This document shows positions 23,875-48,766 of a DNA stretch of 64,000 nt, in pieces; position 1 is the first letter of the stretch, and each line of letters starts with the position of its first letter. The position numbers and the translations under genes are program-made. Source of the stretch: Saxidomus purpurata (Eukaryota > Mollusca > Bivalvia > Venerida > Veneridae); the NCBI GenBank assembly GCA_022818135.1, contig JAFMSR010000005.1, positions 19,997,168 to 20,061,167 of the forward strand, read 5' to 3'. The notes beneath the pieces are model-generated. The model did no database searches. It was not told the DNA's origin and saw nothing but the letters and a program-made list of their open reading frames with translations.

Positions 23875-24303
23875 CTAATACAAGTTACAATGAAACTCCT
23901 CTTCAATCCCTTCGGGACATAGTGCCATAATCACATTTCGCCAATGGGGTCTGTCTATTGCCACCTGTTTCACCTCTCGGCATGTCATTTTCGCGCTTCT
24001 CAGCTCTGTGTCTAGGCTTCTTTGTGAAGTCAGAAAACAGTCAACCTCTTTTGTGTTTCCTTTGTAAATTCCAGTCCAGAGCTTGTTTGAAAATGCAAGA
24101 TTCATCGCCAAGTTTTTGCCACTTGACTGTGATGACAATGAGTTTCTGTTGTGTTCTTTTCTTAAGCTTATGGTTGGTGATTCTTCCAGGCTACTAGTAT
24201 CTGATCCCCAGTATTTGACATAAACAGCTGTTGAAAAACACATGTAACATGTGGTCATTTTTTGGTGTGTCTTCAGGTCTCTGAGCAATACAGCAGCATA
24301 CAA
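23875..24303 (-). mobile_element. Remnant of a LINE reverse transcriptase C-terminal tail
   Basis: The - strand translation ends with LDTELRSAKMTCREVKQVA then DRPHWRNVIMALCPEGIEEE. This resembles the conserved C-terminal tail of invertebrate non-LTR retrotransposon polyproteins (a W-R-x-x-V-x-A-L-C-P pattern after a basic helix). The preceding residues show no polymerase motif, so only the tail survives and may be frameshifted upstream. It lies downstream of P4HTM on the same strand. Confidence 0.5.
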
Positions 24304-26058
24304 ATGAAAATGTGGTTAAATTGGAAAGTCACGATCAAAAGTAGTTCATGCATCTCACCTTTCAAAGTTAAATCCGCACCCGGCAATATATACATCAATA
24401 ACAAAGCATAGCAAAACTACCCCAAGAAAAATAACAGAAAAATAAACATACATATAGTTTAAAAGACCTTTCACATTGGACAGCAAAAAGCAGTAACAAA
24501 TTAAAGCCAAATATAGCCCCTGGTTAAATTTTCATAACACTTTCCACAATGATTATTTAAATCATTCAAAAAACTGATTGCACCCATAAATTGCACATGT
24601 TTTCAACATACATGTATATATAAAATTTCAATCACTACATTACATGTACCTAAAACACCTTACACAATATATATATAACAGAAAACTGACATTACATTGG
24701 TTATCTCAAAATATTCCACAGAAATATGTATAGATTAAATATGTCACCATAGTCTTGACTAGAACTAAAACCATCACTTACTGCATGAACATCCCCTCAA
24801 CATGGTTGCGGTAGTACTGTTTATTGAAAATTTAGTAACCAAACAGTGAAGATTCTGATCAGGTTCGACGCTGGGCGCAAAGGTATAAAATCTACCAGAC
24901 AGGCCCTTATGAAATTTATGTCAGCATTTCACATGTTGGGATGAGCACAAAATTGGAAATTAATAACACGGCAGAAGCCAGGATTCAAACCCATAGTGTA
25001 TGGAACACACAGAAAACCAGTTACTTTTGGATACTACTACACCAGTGTTGTTGGGCTGTCACAGTTCAGTGCGATGGACAAAATCTCATAACCAATGAAA
25101 CACTATCAAGATATGTGCACATCAAAAATTACATTTAAAACAGAGATAAGAAATGTTGATTTTGTAGTGAAATTGAGCAAAGTGACGTTTACTATCTACA
25201 TGTAAAAGGGAAAGGCACTTCTGTTATTTTCATAACATGTAATAGAAGCTGCTACTGGACAGAATGCTTGTCCTTTTAAAACAGTGTAATAAGCAGACAA
25301 AAATACCGCGAGAGTTCTGTAACACTAAAGACATCCGAAAGTTAGGATCGCAAATGGTATAAACTGATTATAAAATGTTCATATACACGCGATAATTATC
25401 AATGCAAAAGTTTTAACACGTACATTGTAAGTTTAAACATGTACATTCTTTGATAAACATGTATACCAAGGATGAAACTTTTAGAGATTTTATACCTGTA
25501 TGAAAGATACACAGTTCTGCCATTTTAATTGAGATACTTTTCTCTGGACACCTGCTTACTTACAATGCAGACAAGTTAGGATGCTATAGCAATTTGAATA
25601 AAATAACAGTCCTATAAAATAAAACATATAATATAATATATAATATAAAATAAACTCTTTAAGTCTTATTTAAATTACACGATGGAATGTACTGTATAAC
25701 AAATAAGCTAAAAAAAGAAAGAAATTAGATTTCTACACCTTGATGTCCTAAGAACACTTTGGATGTTACTCATAGCACAGATTTCTTACTTGCAAAACTA
25801 ACCTATATTTATCTGTAATCAAAATTGCAGAACAGTATCTTTTTTTAAACAAAATTGCTAAAACTACGAAATGCGTTCTGGCAATTTCTTTTCATGAATA
25901 AACAACACGATTATGAAAGAAAAGCATGCCGGTACGTCAACATTGTTTCAGAGTAAACAGAACAAAGGTTCTATCTTTTATTCTGTCTGCAAATTAACCA
26001 ATCTTATTGAGCAAATTCAAAATGATCATGGGACTTTAACCTATTTGAATGTCAAGAT
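24304..26058. other. Downstream region of P4HTM, no gene recognised
   Basis: Probably contains the P4HTM 3' UTR. TTTATT (complement of AATAAA) at 25977-25982 is 77 nt beyond the stop and is a candidate poly(A) signal for the - strand gene. A low-complexity ATAAT-type stretch lies at 25625-25652. Nothing else is supported. Confidence 0.35.
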
Positions 26059-29000
26059 TTATTTTGGAGGCAAATTTTTCATCCTTTTTATATCAATGGA
26101 TTTGTCGGTATTTGTTTTAATCCAGAAGTTTGCTATCCATTTCTCTCCTTCAGTGACTGGACAGCCTCCATGTAGCGTGTATTCGTCCACTTCACCCATC
26201 CAGCCAGTCTCCTCATTTATAACATGGTTGTACCAGATCACTGCTTTCCTCCTCTGAGCAGAGACACGTAGATTAGCATCTTCGCACTTCTGGTACAGAT
26301 GGTGCACTCTCTCCAAGTGTGCTTCCTATAACATATCAACAAGTGTACGTTGTATAATACAGTACAGACAGTAACAGTAAACTCTGGTTATAACGACTCT
26401 GGATATAATGAAATCCAGATATAATGAAATCCGGATATAACGAAATCCAGTTATAACTAGAACTGTCACAAGAGTGACGAATTATACCCCCACAATACAG
26501 CTTTGTCACAGAAGTATGGCAACCATAAGAAAGGAATGGCCACAAGGACATAGAGTTGAGTTATTATACAATAACTTGTTTAAATATATTGTTTTAATAG
26601 CATACAGAATGTGTAAGGTTGACCTTGACCTTGACCCTAGTGACCTTGACCCCAAAAAAAATTTTTTTGCTTAAAACAATCTAAAAACCAAAAATAAAAA
26701 TCTATTATCAGTGACCTTGACCTTGACCGAAGTGACCTTGACCTTGACCGAAGTGACCTTGACCCCAAAAATTTTTTTTTTGCTTAAAACAATCTAAAAA
26801 CTAAAATTAAATAAAAATCTATTTTTAGTAACAGTGACCTTGACCTTGACCCTAGTGACCTTGACCCCGAAATTTTTTTTTTGCTTAAAACAATCTAAAA
26901 ACTAAAAATAAATAAAAATCTATTTTTAGTAACAGTGACCTTGACCCTAGTGACCTTGACCCTAGTGACCCAAAGCTTCCTCTCCACCCAAGCTACCTAC
27001 ACACCAAGTTTCATTACAATTGGTCACTCCAAACTAAAGTTATTGAGCAAAAACCGTTTTTCTATTTTTAGTAACAGTGCCCTTGACCTTGAACCTAGTG
27101 ACCCAAAATGCAATCCTAAGCTTCTTCTCTACACAAGCTACCTACACACAGAGTTTGATTGCAATTAGTCACTCCTAACTTGAATTATTGAACGGAAACC
27201 ATTTTTCTATTTTTAGTAACAGTGACCTTGACCTTGACGCTAGTGACCCCAAATGCAAGCCCAAGCTTCCTCTCCACACAAGCTACCTACACACCAAGTT
27301 TCATTGTAATTAGTCACTCCTAACTTGAGTTATTGAGCAGAAACCATTTTTCTATTTTTAGTAACAGTGACCTTGACCCTAGTGACCCCAAAGTTGAACC
27401 TGACCTGTATTTCTTGAAGTTTCACGTGTGTATCAAAAATTATTCAAAAGGGTAAAGTCGTTCATGAGTTATCTTCCGGAAACCATGAAAACCAACAGAC
27501 CGACCGACAAACAAACAAACAAACAAACAAACAAACAAACAAACAGACAAGCTCACTCCTATATACCCCCCCGCCCCCCCGAAACTTCGTTTTGTGGGGG
27601 TATAATGAAATCCGGATATAACGAAATCCAGATATAATGAAATCCGGCTATAACGGAATCCAGATATAACGAAATCCAGATATAACGAACAAATTTTCTC
27701 AGTCCTAGTTTTTTTTTTTTCTTTCTCTATTTTACATGAAAATGTTATAAGGATATAACAAACTCTGAATATTAGGAATAAGAAGAGTTTGTTATAAACA
27801 GAGTTTACTGTTATAAAGATTATATTGTTTCCTATCAGAAAGCATCAAAAGTGTTTCCTAGAATGATCCATTGTAACATGCTTCCTGTTATGACACATTA
27901 AAAATCAAGTGACCTCCTTGGCAGGGTCAATTTTGACCCAGGATCAAAATTTGAACAATCTTGGTATATTGTTATGTATTGCATATCCTTCCTGATCACA
28001 CTAAAGATGCATAATGAACAGGATGTTAGGCAATGAACATTAAAGGCTGTAAGATACGATAGGGATAAATACAAAAATGTATGTATATATCAAGCAGGAT
28101 ACTGGAGAAACTTACCAAACTTGTGACCATGTACTTTTTATACATTATAAAATGTTGCATAACACTTACCGTATGATTTATATTGTCTTTGTTAGCAAAA
28201 GGAAACGCTGTCTCGCCTCCACCTGCAACATCGTTTAAGTAGAACAGCACTGTCATATATCTAAAAATAGAATGTTATAGGTTAATACACCATGTTGTAT
28301 TGTTGACTGTTGGATATAAATAAAACGTTACGTAGATGGTCATATTTCACTTTATTTCATGTTTAATATATTTACGTTTTTTAACAACACGTGTTTTTTC
28401 TGATGGTACTTGATTAACAAAGTAACAGAATTTGTCAGTTCTAAACCTTAATCGAATAACTTTAATCGAGTCAGAAACCAGGGTTGCTCATATACAACAA
28501 GAAGCACTGGCTGTGACCTTAACTTTGAGCCAGCAGATCTGAATATACTCTATGCAGCAATTACTGTTAGTAAAATAAATGCAGCAATTAATTTTAGTAA
28601 ATAAACATTTTATGTCATATTATTCCAAAACCTAAAAAGCTTGTTGGTTTCAAAAACAGACTAACGAGTAAGACTTAACTCCATGCATGATACCCAAAAC
28701 AAAAAAGGGCCATGCGACACAAAAACATATACTGCCTTCCAAAGGCAAAACCTGTTAAGTTTTATCAATATTGGTCTACAGTTTTCTGAGATGTTGGTAT
28801 ATGTAATAACTATACAGGGCAAATCAAGTTCCAAGTTTCAGAAATCTCGAACCCAAGATAGCTGCCATGTGATCTTACCTACAAATCCTGCAGTTTTTTT
28901 CTCTTCCCCTATCACAGCATTTTACGCTTTCTGTAATTCCTGCCGAATCTATGTGAGCATTATAGTGGCCTTTCACTCCATAACTGACTACCTGCAATGA

Positions 29001-32000
29001 AACCATTTATAATGTTCATAAAGAATGACCAAACATTATTAATTTGAAGACATGTTGAAATTGTAACACATTTATAAAAATTGTAACACATTTACATGTA
29101 CTCAAAACATGTGAAAATCATGCTCATATCATAGCAATAGGCAGAAAGCGTGATGATACAATTTACTCTAACTCATATATTATAATATAACAGCAGCTGT
29201 ATTCTATTTCAGAATAACATTTTAAATAGTAATGTGTTTCACTATGATCAGATTTTCCATTTATTGCCTATCTCATGCAAAAAAGTCACACAAATGAATT
29301 TCTAAGTACTTAACAGGTGGCATGTATTCATATTTGTAACAAACGTGTTTCATTTCAAATCAAAGCCTGTGGTTTAATGGCCATTTAAACACTGTATTTA
29401 CAGGCAGGCAGTTTACCTAACCATCATTCTATGAAAGACCTATACTAGACTTCAATCCTCAATAAAATATGGTACTGGGTAACTGGGCTCATACTCATGA
29501 CCCTCATTCAGTGAGAGGTTACAATGATCTCAACTCTGCCACTTAACCCAGGAGGCGGTCCACACATCATTTTACAAAGTAATTTTTGCACTGTAGAGAC
29601 TGCAATATTTTGAGCAGTAACCATTTATCTTAAGAATCACTTTTCTTATTCATTCAGCTCTATGGTTCGACCCATTTGACCAGTGACGAATAAGGATTTG
29701 TAATACAATGATGTTCTGACTAGCTATAAATTCAAAGTTTGGACTAACTTTGGAACTTCTTAAATGGATACAATCAAAGATTGTTTGTAAATTATGCCTA
29801 GTTGAGCAATTTGAAACACTGGTTACACAACCAGTATATGTACAGTTAGGTACATGTACCGGCAACCAGCACACTAGGTCTCTATTCACTGTTCATCCTC
29901 TTTACTTGTGTTTCACTACATAGCTGAATCTAGACTCACATTGCTAATTGCAAGTGTTGTATCTACATTATATATCATATTAACCCTGGGTGGAAGATAC
30001 ATGGAGCTCTACAAGTCTCAGTCTTTTGTTTTACTGTCCTCTTTTTCGTATTAAATTAGTAACATTTACTAACCTGAAAATCGCTGAGTCTAACCAAATC
30101 AATTGGCAGTTCTACCACTTTGGAGACCCTGAAACGATACGAAGATACGTCTAGCTGAGAAACTACAGTATGAACGCCTGAATTCTAGTCAGGAAGTATA
30201 ATGGCCATTCAGACAAGCGGTTGCTCATCCCGGAGGTTGCGGATTCGAGCCCCACTGGGGTCACGATCGTACTTCCTCATATGGCACCAGTACTGGTTTT
30301 TCCAGGAAGCGGACTCGAGAGTGACTCGATAAGCTACAAGCTTTCTTCACAATCGAGCTAAAATAAATTAGTATAAACTAAACTAAACAAGCAAATAACT
30401 GTGCGCTGCATTGTCAATAAACAATATATAACTCGTTGCAACTTCATAGTTCTTAAAATCATTATATCAATTCAGTCAATATAGTAAACAGCAATCTGAT
30501 TAAAGTGCACGATCTTTCTAAAGTAAGCAAAACATAGCATTTTTGAGGAGATGATTTTAATCATATTGGTTAAACAGTTTTACGCCACAGGTTCCTGTGG
30601 ATCACAGATAAATTATAACTATGGTGTTCTGTTACAGACCTTTCCTGAACTTTTTTAAAGACAGCATCAGTTGACTCATCAGGGAACAGCCACGCCTGCT
30701 TGCTGTATCGGGAATGTTTCTCAGGGTGTTTTTGCACAAACTCTTTTAAATAACTATCAATCACCTTTGGGCTGACTGGCTGTAACTCTTCTTTTGAAAC
30801 AAAATCTATTAGCAAAATAGAAAAGAAAAACAGTTTACTTTGGATAACACTTGATGAGTGTTCATTAGTACACTAATGTGTCGCCCTCTTACATTTTGTC
30901 AGAATAACCAATAATTTCATGACAAAATCTAAGTACAAAAATGGGCATAACTCTGTCAAATATTACCTTGACCTACAAAATTTGGTGGCATCACGACCCT
31001 TTTGTTAAGCAATGCAATTTGAAAGTGGGATGAAAAAATCTTAAGAATTGGCAAAGTTACAGCCAATGTTAAGTTTTCGTGACAGACTTTCTACAAAAGG
31101 GCGACACAAAAATGGTCACGATTTCACTGCTAGGCTCATTTTATTATGGTAGTTGTCAAAATCTAAAACGTTTGATAACATTAACAAATGAATTACAGTG
31201 GCAAATTGTAAAATTAACCAAACAGTATTATCATGAATTGAAAACAAAACAGCATGTAAAATTCTTATTAATTAATACATAGTGATATTGATTTCTGTAA
31301 CAATGTATATTTATTTATAATACACGAATGATGTTTAAATGTATATTAAATGTTTTGATATTGTGAAAGATTATAACAGGTCCGAAAAAGTTAAAGTTTT
31401 TCCAAATTCCCTGTATTTGGCGCTCTCTGAACTGTCTTAAGAAATCTTTCTCTGGGCATCATCATCACTTTAGATAGACACTTCGACGGTTGACCGCAAA
31501 ACTGCATTAACTTATATGAAATAAAGAAGGACAGATTTGCGTTCAACCCTCGACTTGGATCACCTACATTCCAGCAATTTGACACAGATGAGCAGTAATT
31601 TTTTAACAACCCTTGAACATCTCTTGTACATATATTTCTTTTTTGAAATATTCAAGATGTCAGGCAGAACAGATTATAGGTTCAATGTTTTGCAAATGTT
31701 TGTAAAATATATTGTCAAATGAAGTAAAGGATGAGAAACAACTTACTGTCATTATTTGGGTCTAGTTTTAGATCTTGGTACCTGTAAATGAGAACAGTAT
31801 GCTGAATAAATAGAGGGTAACCATGGTAACACCTTGTCAATACATGTATATTTGGAACTTCACTAAAACCATAAGTCAGTGACTCAGTATGACTATACAT
31901 GTTGTATGTACAGTATGACATGGCTGTTTTGCAACAACAAAGGATAAAACAGAAATTTGACAATGTAACAATTAATAGCAAGAAAAGTACCAGTATAAAT

Positions 32001-35000
32001 TAATACCCCAGATATTACTCAACATTTTGTTATTAGATGGACTAATCCGTAAGACTGATCCAAATCTAGTGAGACACTGAGAGAAGAATTTCTAAGCATT
32101 CAACATAAGATTGTCAGTTACCATACTAATTAATGAGAGAAAACTCACATTTCAATGACATCTTCATCATTAAGGTAAATATCATATCCATTCTCTATGG
32201 TTAACTTCATCTGAAACATAGCGTTAAACATGTATTTGCGAAGAAAACATTATGACAGGTGTATCTGCTTTCATATAAAATCTACTGGTAATTGCAGGGA
32301 ATTTACAATGTCTCCATGAAGCTGTGTTTATTTATACTGTCTCTGTATACTTCAGAAACAGACAAAACTCAATAATTAATATGTATCTAAATATCATGTT
32401 AACAAGGGTGTCAGGAAAACAGCAAATTTGCCACTTTTTACTGATTTTCAAATTAAAAGATTGTTTACAATGAAAGAATGTAGTCAAATATTGGGGGTGT
32501 GGGTTGGCAGAGTATTTTGATTAACTGAGTCTAATCAATCATTCCCTTTACCTCAGTCAGACTCAGCCTTTGGTCAGAGTCAAGGTCCATAAGCTGTATA
32601 CCCTTTTGTGGTGATGTATTTTCTGTGCCACTTGGCTTCATACCAATCTCATTGGCAACACTGATGAAATGTTCACATTCCTCATCGGTAAGGAAGTCTT
32701 CTATTTCTAGAAAAAAAAACGAAGAACTTAACAAAAGAAGCAATCAATACTTTGCGCATTATAAAATGGATAATACTTATTACTAGAACTGTAATTAATT
32801 TTAGTTGATCAGGCAGATAATGGAATGAGAGAAATTTTGAATACATGTCTTTTCATGTCAATGTTATTTACTGGACTGTTCACTCTTTATTATGAATATA
32901 CTTGTACATGTACTATGAAAAGATAAACTAAATATGACAGCAAAATTTTACAATTAACAGTGTAAGTCTTTTGAACTCAGTAAACATTTTGAAAACTGGT
33001 AAACATGAATTACAAGTATCCCAGACCAATATGACTTATTTTCATACTAATGAGATATACATGTAAATGTTTTTCCTGTATAGAAGATAGTCAAAACTAA
33101 GGTACGTATCTTGAAGATACATGTAGGTTTGAAGACATTAACACTTTATTTATTTCTAACTGGATAAAAATAGACAATTAAAAATTGTAATTGTAAATTG
33201 ACTGCAATTAATAACAAAATTTGCTGTAATTGAATGTAATTTATAACTGAAGTATTTTTCAATTACATGTAATGGTAATTCAATTGATTTAATCATAAAA
33301 AACATGTAATTTCAATTACATTTGTCAAATTGTAAATATTAATACCTGTGAAATAAAGAACATGCATGTTAATTTTTTTAAGAAATAATGCACTCTGGTG
33401 TTCAAGACACAACATTTGAAATGTAGCTGTGACCTCTGTCTAGTAACATGTGCTTACTAGTATAATTGAATTAGTGCTGTTCAACTAAGTGCTTGAAAAT
33501 TATTTAACAGCTGTACGGTTCAGTAATAACTCAAATTAAAGCTTCCCTGTTTGGCTGATTCACATAGGTATTGACTGAACAGCACTTTTTTTACTAAGCT
33601 TAAATGGTCACTTTGTAGATAAACAAAAGCCATCTAACAGTCCTACCTGCTATTTTGTACCATTTGTTCTATGGAACATGTACTAAATGGTAATGGTAAT
33701 TTGAAACAGTAATTGTAATTAAATTGATTATTTTCTTGAGAAATTGTAATTTAGATAATTTCATTTCAAATTGACCCTATGTCCATTTAAGTAGCTATAT
33801 GGTGCACTTCCTTACATCAGATAGGTAACATTGCTATTCCCATGGCTGAAATCATGCTACAACCAGGTACTAGTTTAGTGTACTGTGAAGAGGTAGTCTG
33901 TCAGTTTAATTTCCAGTCCAATATTTAAATCAATTTGAACAAGGAAAAACTTACCAAAGACTAGAGGTTTGGTGTTAAGGGTTTTCAATTGAAGGACTCT
34001 GTCATCATCTACTGTTATAGGTTTGACATCACCAACCTGTCCATAACAATTTTTTATATATTACAAATGAAGATATAATAAGACTGTGAGAGGCTGCAAT
34101 TCTTCTAGTCCAATCAATTTGACATTGAAGCCAGGGAGATAATAAAACCTTTCAAATCGATGAGCTGAATGAATTAGGTTACAATCCTTCCAGCTTTTTA
34201 CTGTCAAACTGAATGTGAACAGCTACAAAATATCAGCCTGCAAAATAGGCTTGCCTTCAGAGACGTCGAAATAGTTAGGACTAAAACTGTTACACATATC
34301 TATTAAATCCAATATATCTCAAAACATTTTGTTATCCAAACAGTAAATTACTGGAGGATTTGATGCTTATGAAATGTCAGATCTATCGGAGGGGGTCACA
34401 TCACAATGCCAAATTAATTAAGGTTTTTAGGAAATCTGACTAAAGTTCACAATCTACCTCATAGTGTAGTTTTTGAGAAGATGATTTTAATCAGATTGGG
34501 TTTTTAGACAAGTTCTAATCAGTGTAGTCTCAGCATTTCCACTTCGAATGCAGTCTGTTTTTATAGGTAGACATTTTTTTAGTTGTCCGCCTTCCAGAGG
34601 TGTGACAGATAAATATTTCTTGCATATCGGATTGACTTTCCGGTGATTTTGACCATGCCGGGAAAACCGGTCTGGCAGCCCTCCTATGCCAGATGACTCT
34701 TGTGAATCGCTTATGATGTAACGTTATAAACATTGTGACGTCAATTTCCCAAACACGTCGGAAAATCGTTTGTTTTTCATGATCATTCATCATTTTGATA
34801 AGTTTGCATTTAGAAATCTATTTTAAAGTGCAATACGGTATGCCAGAAAAAGTTTCCATCATGAGACACTTGGCTCCGATGGAAATATCTGTCACCTCGG
34901 GTAACTGTTTTACGGAAACTCGGCAGAGCCTCGTTCCCGCCAAAACAGTTACCCTCGGTGACGGATATTTCGATCTGAACCTCGTGCTCATGACAGAAAC

Positions 35001-35936
35001 TATTATAGTCCCACTATTTTCACTTTGAAGGCAAACCGATTTTACAGGTTGACATTATACACAGTGGGGAATCACATTATCACAATAATCTCTAAACAAA
35101 AGTAAATATATGAAAAATGCTATAAAATAATGGAAGCAGTTCAGCTGTGATTATAAAAGTGGCCTATCTTATGACAACATTAACATATTCTAGAACTAAT
35201 ATATAAGGTCTCAAACAATCCCTTCTGATTGTGCTGAACCTTCAACAATGAATTGTACAGGTATGAAGTGTTTATTCAATAAAGGAGCTATGATGAGACC
35301 CCCATGTAGTTCTAGAATACATATATGTCCCATAAATAGGCTACATTTCATATTTAAAGCTACACAAATTTCATTATTTTTTAACATTTTCTTAGATTTA
35401 CTATTGTTTAGAGATTATTTTGATCACGTGATTCCCCATTGTGTTATAGAGTTGTCTAACAGTTTTTAAATATCAGATCTGTAAAAGCGGTCACACTGAA
35501 ACGCCAAATTAATCAGGCTAGTAAAATATCAGATCTGTGAAAAGGGTCACACCAAAACGCCAAATTAATTATGATAAAATCAGTGATAATTAAACATATT
35601 ATTTTCACACTAATTTATCTATAATTAGTATTTCATTTACTATGCCATAATTACTGTAAGAACATCTTCTACTTCTAAATATAAAAAATGTATATGAAAA
35701 TCGAAATATTAGTAGGCCTATAGATAAAACACTACATCATAGTACATGTATCTACAGAGTACACCAACCTGGCCTCCATCTAGACGTGTCAATCTCAATT
35801 TTTCTTCACTGACACACTCTACACCTTCGTCAGTTTTTTCACAGAATCCTTGTTCTTCGTCAACATATTGATTATTTGCATAGCAAATGCTCAGTAAGAC
35901 AAATATTTTGAAAAATTTAAGCATCACTCCTTGCAT
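26059..35936 (-). CDS. P4HTM: Transmembrane prolyl 4-hydroxylase-like, ER-lumenal 2-oxoglutarate dioxygenase
   Basis: Ten exons on -: 35769-35936, 33955-34036, 32552-32706, 32149-32210, 31747-31781, 30640-30805, 30074-30128, 28879-28991, 28170-28260, 26059-26325. They give 1194 nt and 397 aa (human 502). Two EF-hand loops are seen at residues 124-135 (DLDSDQRLSLTE) and 163-174 (DPNNDNFVSKEE). The dioxygenase iron ligands are His254 and Asp256 (HYNAHID) and His361 (YTLHGGC); Lys371 (EKWIANFW) binds 2-oxoglutarate. LTRLDGG and KPLVFEIEDFL match the vertebrate N-terminal region. The N-terminus has a hydrophobic segment (residues 6-20, FFKIFVLLSICYA) that could be a cleaved signal or an anchor; vertebrate P4HTM instead has a cytosolic tail plus transmembrane helix. 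Met1 (35936) or Met5 (35924) could start. In mammals it destabilises HIF-alpha. Confidence 0.95.
26372..27813. mobile_element. Nested elements: MITE interrupted by a 1.1-kb TIR element, P4HTM intron 9
   Basis: The outer MITE has ends TAACAGTAAACTCTG (26372-26386) and CAGAGTTTACTGTTA (27799-27813), an exact inverted pair, and a body of GATATAACGAAATCC-like units on both sides of the interruption. The inner element spans about 26483-27604 with ends TATACCCCCACAA and TTGTGGGGGTATA (exact 13-bp inverted pair). It contains AGTGACCTTGACC repeats, several subunits ending in TTTCTATTTTTAGTAACAG, and a (CAAA)n stretch at 27508-27545. No transposase is visible. Confidence 0.75.
29398..29560 (-). mobile_element. 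tRNA-derived SINE, P4HTM intron 7
   Basis: Same family as 15675-15850: body TTTACAGGCAGGCAGTTTACC on +, head CATGACCCTCATTCAGTGAG on +, i.e. a - strand SINE. Confidence 0.6.
30200..30375 (+). mobile_element. tRNA-derived SINE, P4HTM intron 6
   Basis: Head with ACAAGCGGTTGCTCATCCC and GCGGATTCGAGCCCC (box B-like), body CCAGTACTGGTTTTTCC and GATAAGCTACAAGCTTTCTT. An inverted copy lies at 40264-40435. It is antisense to P4HTM. Confidence 0.7.
30879..31106. mobile_element. MITE, P4HTM intron 5
   Basis: Ends TGTCGCCCTCTT (30879-30890) and AAAAGGGCGACA (31095-31106) are imperfect inverted repeats, extended inward by CATTTTGTCAG and GACAGACTTTC. Length 228 bp, non-coding. Confidence 0.6.
33473..33586. 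mobile_element. Small inverted-repeat element, P4HTM intron 2
   Basis: AGTGCTGTTCA (33473-33483) and TGAACAGCACT (33576-33586) are an exact inverted pair 114 bp end to end. It lies beside an AT-rich stretch (33170-33330) of repeated AATTACA-like motifs. Confidence 0.45.
34851..35000. mobile_element. Foldback (long hairpin) element, P4HTM intron 1
   Basis: The left arm (AGTTTCCATCATGAGAC, GAAATATCTGTCACC, GGGTAACTGTTTT) is matched in inverse by the right arm (AAAACAGTTACCC, GGTGACGGATATTTC, CTCATGACAGAAACT). The arms are about 65 bp each, with a short loop near 34920-34935. Arm identity is roughly three quarters. Confidence 0.7.
35060..35443. mobile_element. Transib-like MITE with RSS-heptamer-type ends, P4HTM intron 1
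   Basis: Ends are a long inverted repeat of about 40 bp: left CACAGTGGGGAATCAC...AATCTCTAAACAA, right TTGTTTAGAGATT...GTGATTCCCCATTGTG. Both sides are flanked by TTATA (35055-35059 and 35444-35448), a 5-bp target duplication. Terminal CAC(A)(G/A)TG plus a 5-bp duplication is the hallmark of Transib/RAG-type elements. Length 384 bp and no transposase, so it is non-autonomous. Confidence 0.7.
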
Positions 35937-36014
35937 AGTTGTTCCTGGATCCTGCTACCTTCTTTATGAAGAGTTTTGTTTACGTGTGCACCGGATAAGA
36001 AAACGCGGGAGGAG
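35937..36014. promoter_or_regulatory. Shared bidirectional promoter of P4HTM and DSCC1
   Basis: Only 78 bp separate the P4HTM start (35936, -) and the predicted DSCC1 start (36015, +), so both promoters must lie here or overlap the first exons. It contains ACGTG (35982-35986), the hypoxia-response core, and ACGCGGGA (36003-36010), close to an E2F-type GCGGGA core. There is no TATA box. Motif roles are inference. Confidence 0.6.
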
Positions 36015-48726
<12,712 letters not shown>

Positions 48727-48760
48727 TCCGAATTGTTATCGTTACTGTGATAAATTTTAA

Positions 48761-48766
48761 AATAAA
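48761..48766 (+). terminator. Candidate DSCC1 poly(A) signal
   Basis: AATAAA 35 nt after the DSCC1 stop. Another AATAAA lies at 48959-48964. The 775-bp gap to the POFUT1 stop is otherwise unassigned. Confidence 0.6.

Noticed and set aside
27508..27545. CRISPR-like or regulatory array
   Set aside because: It is a simple (CAAA)n tract inside a transposon; there are no spaced repeats and this is a eukaryotic genome.
31391..31609. 72-codon frame on - within P4HTM intron 5
   Set aside because: Exons 5 and 6 join in phase without it, completing an EF-hand loop across the junction; including it would break the motif.
34795..35028. 77-codon frame on + with a basic-looking protein
   Set aside because: It lies in the foldback hairpin, antisense to P4HTM intron 1, and has no homologous motif.
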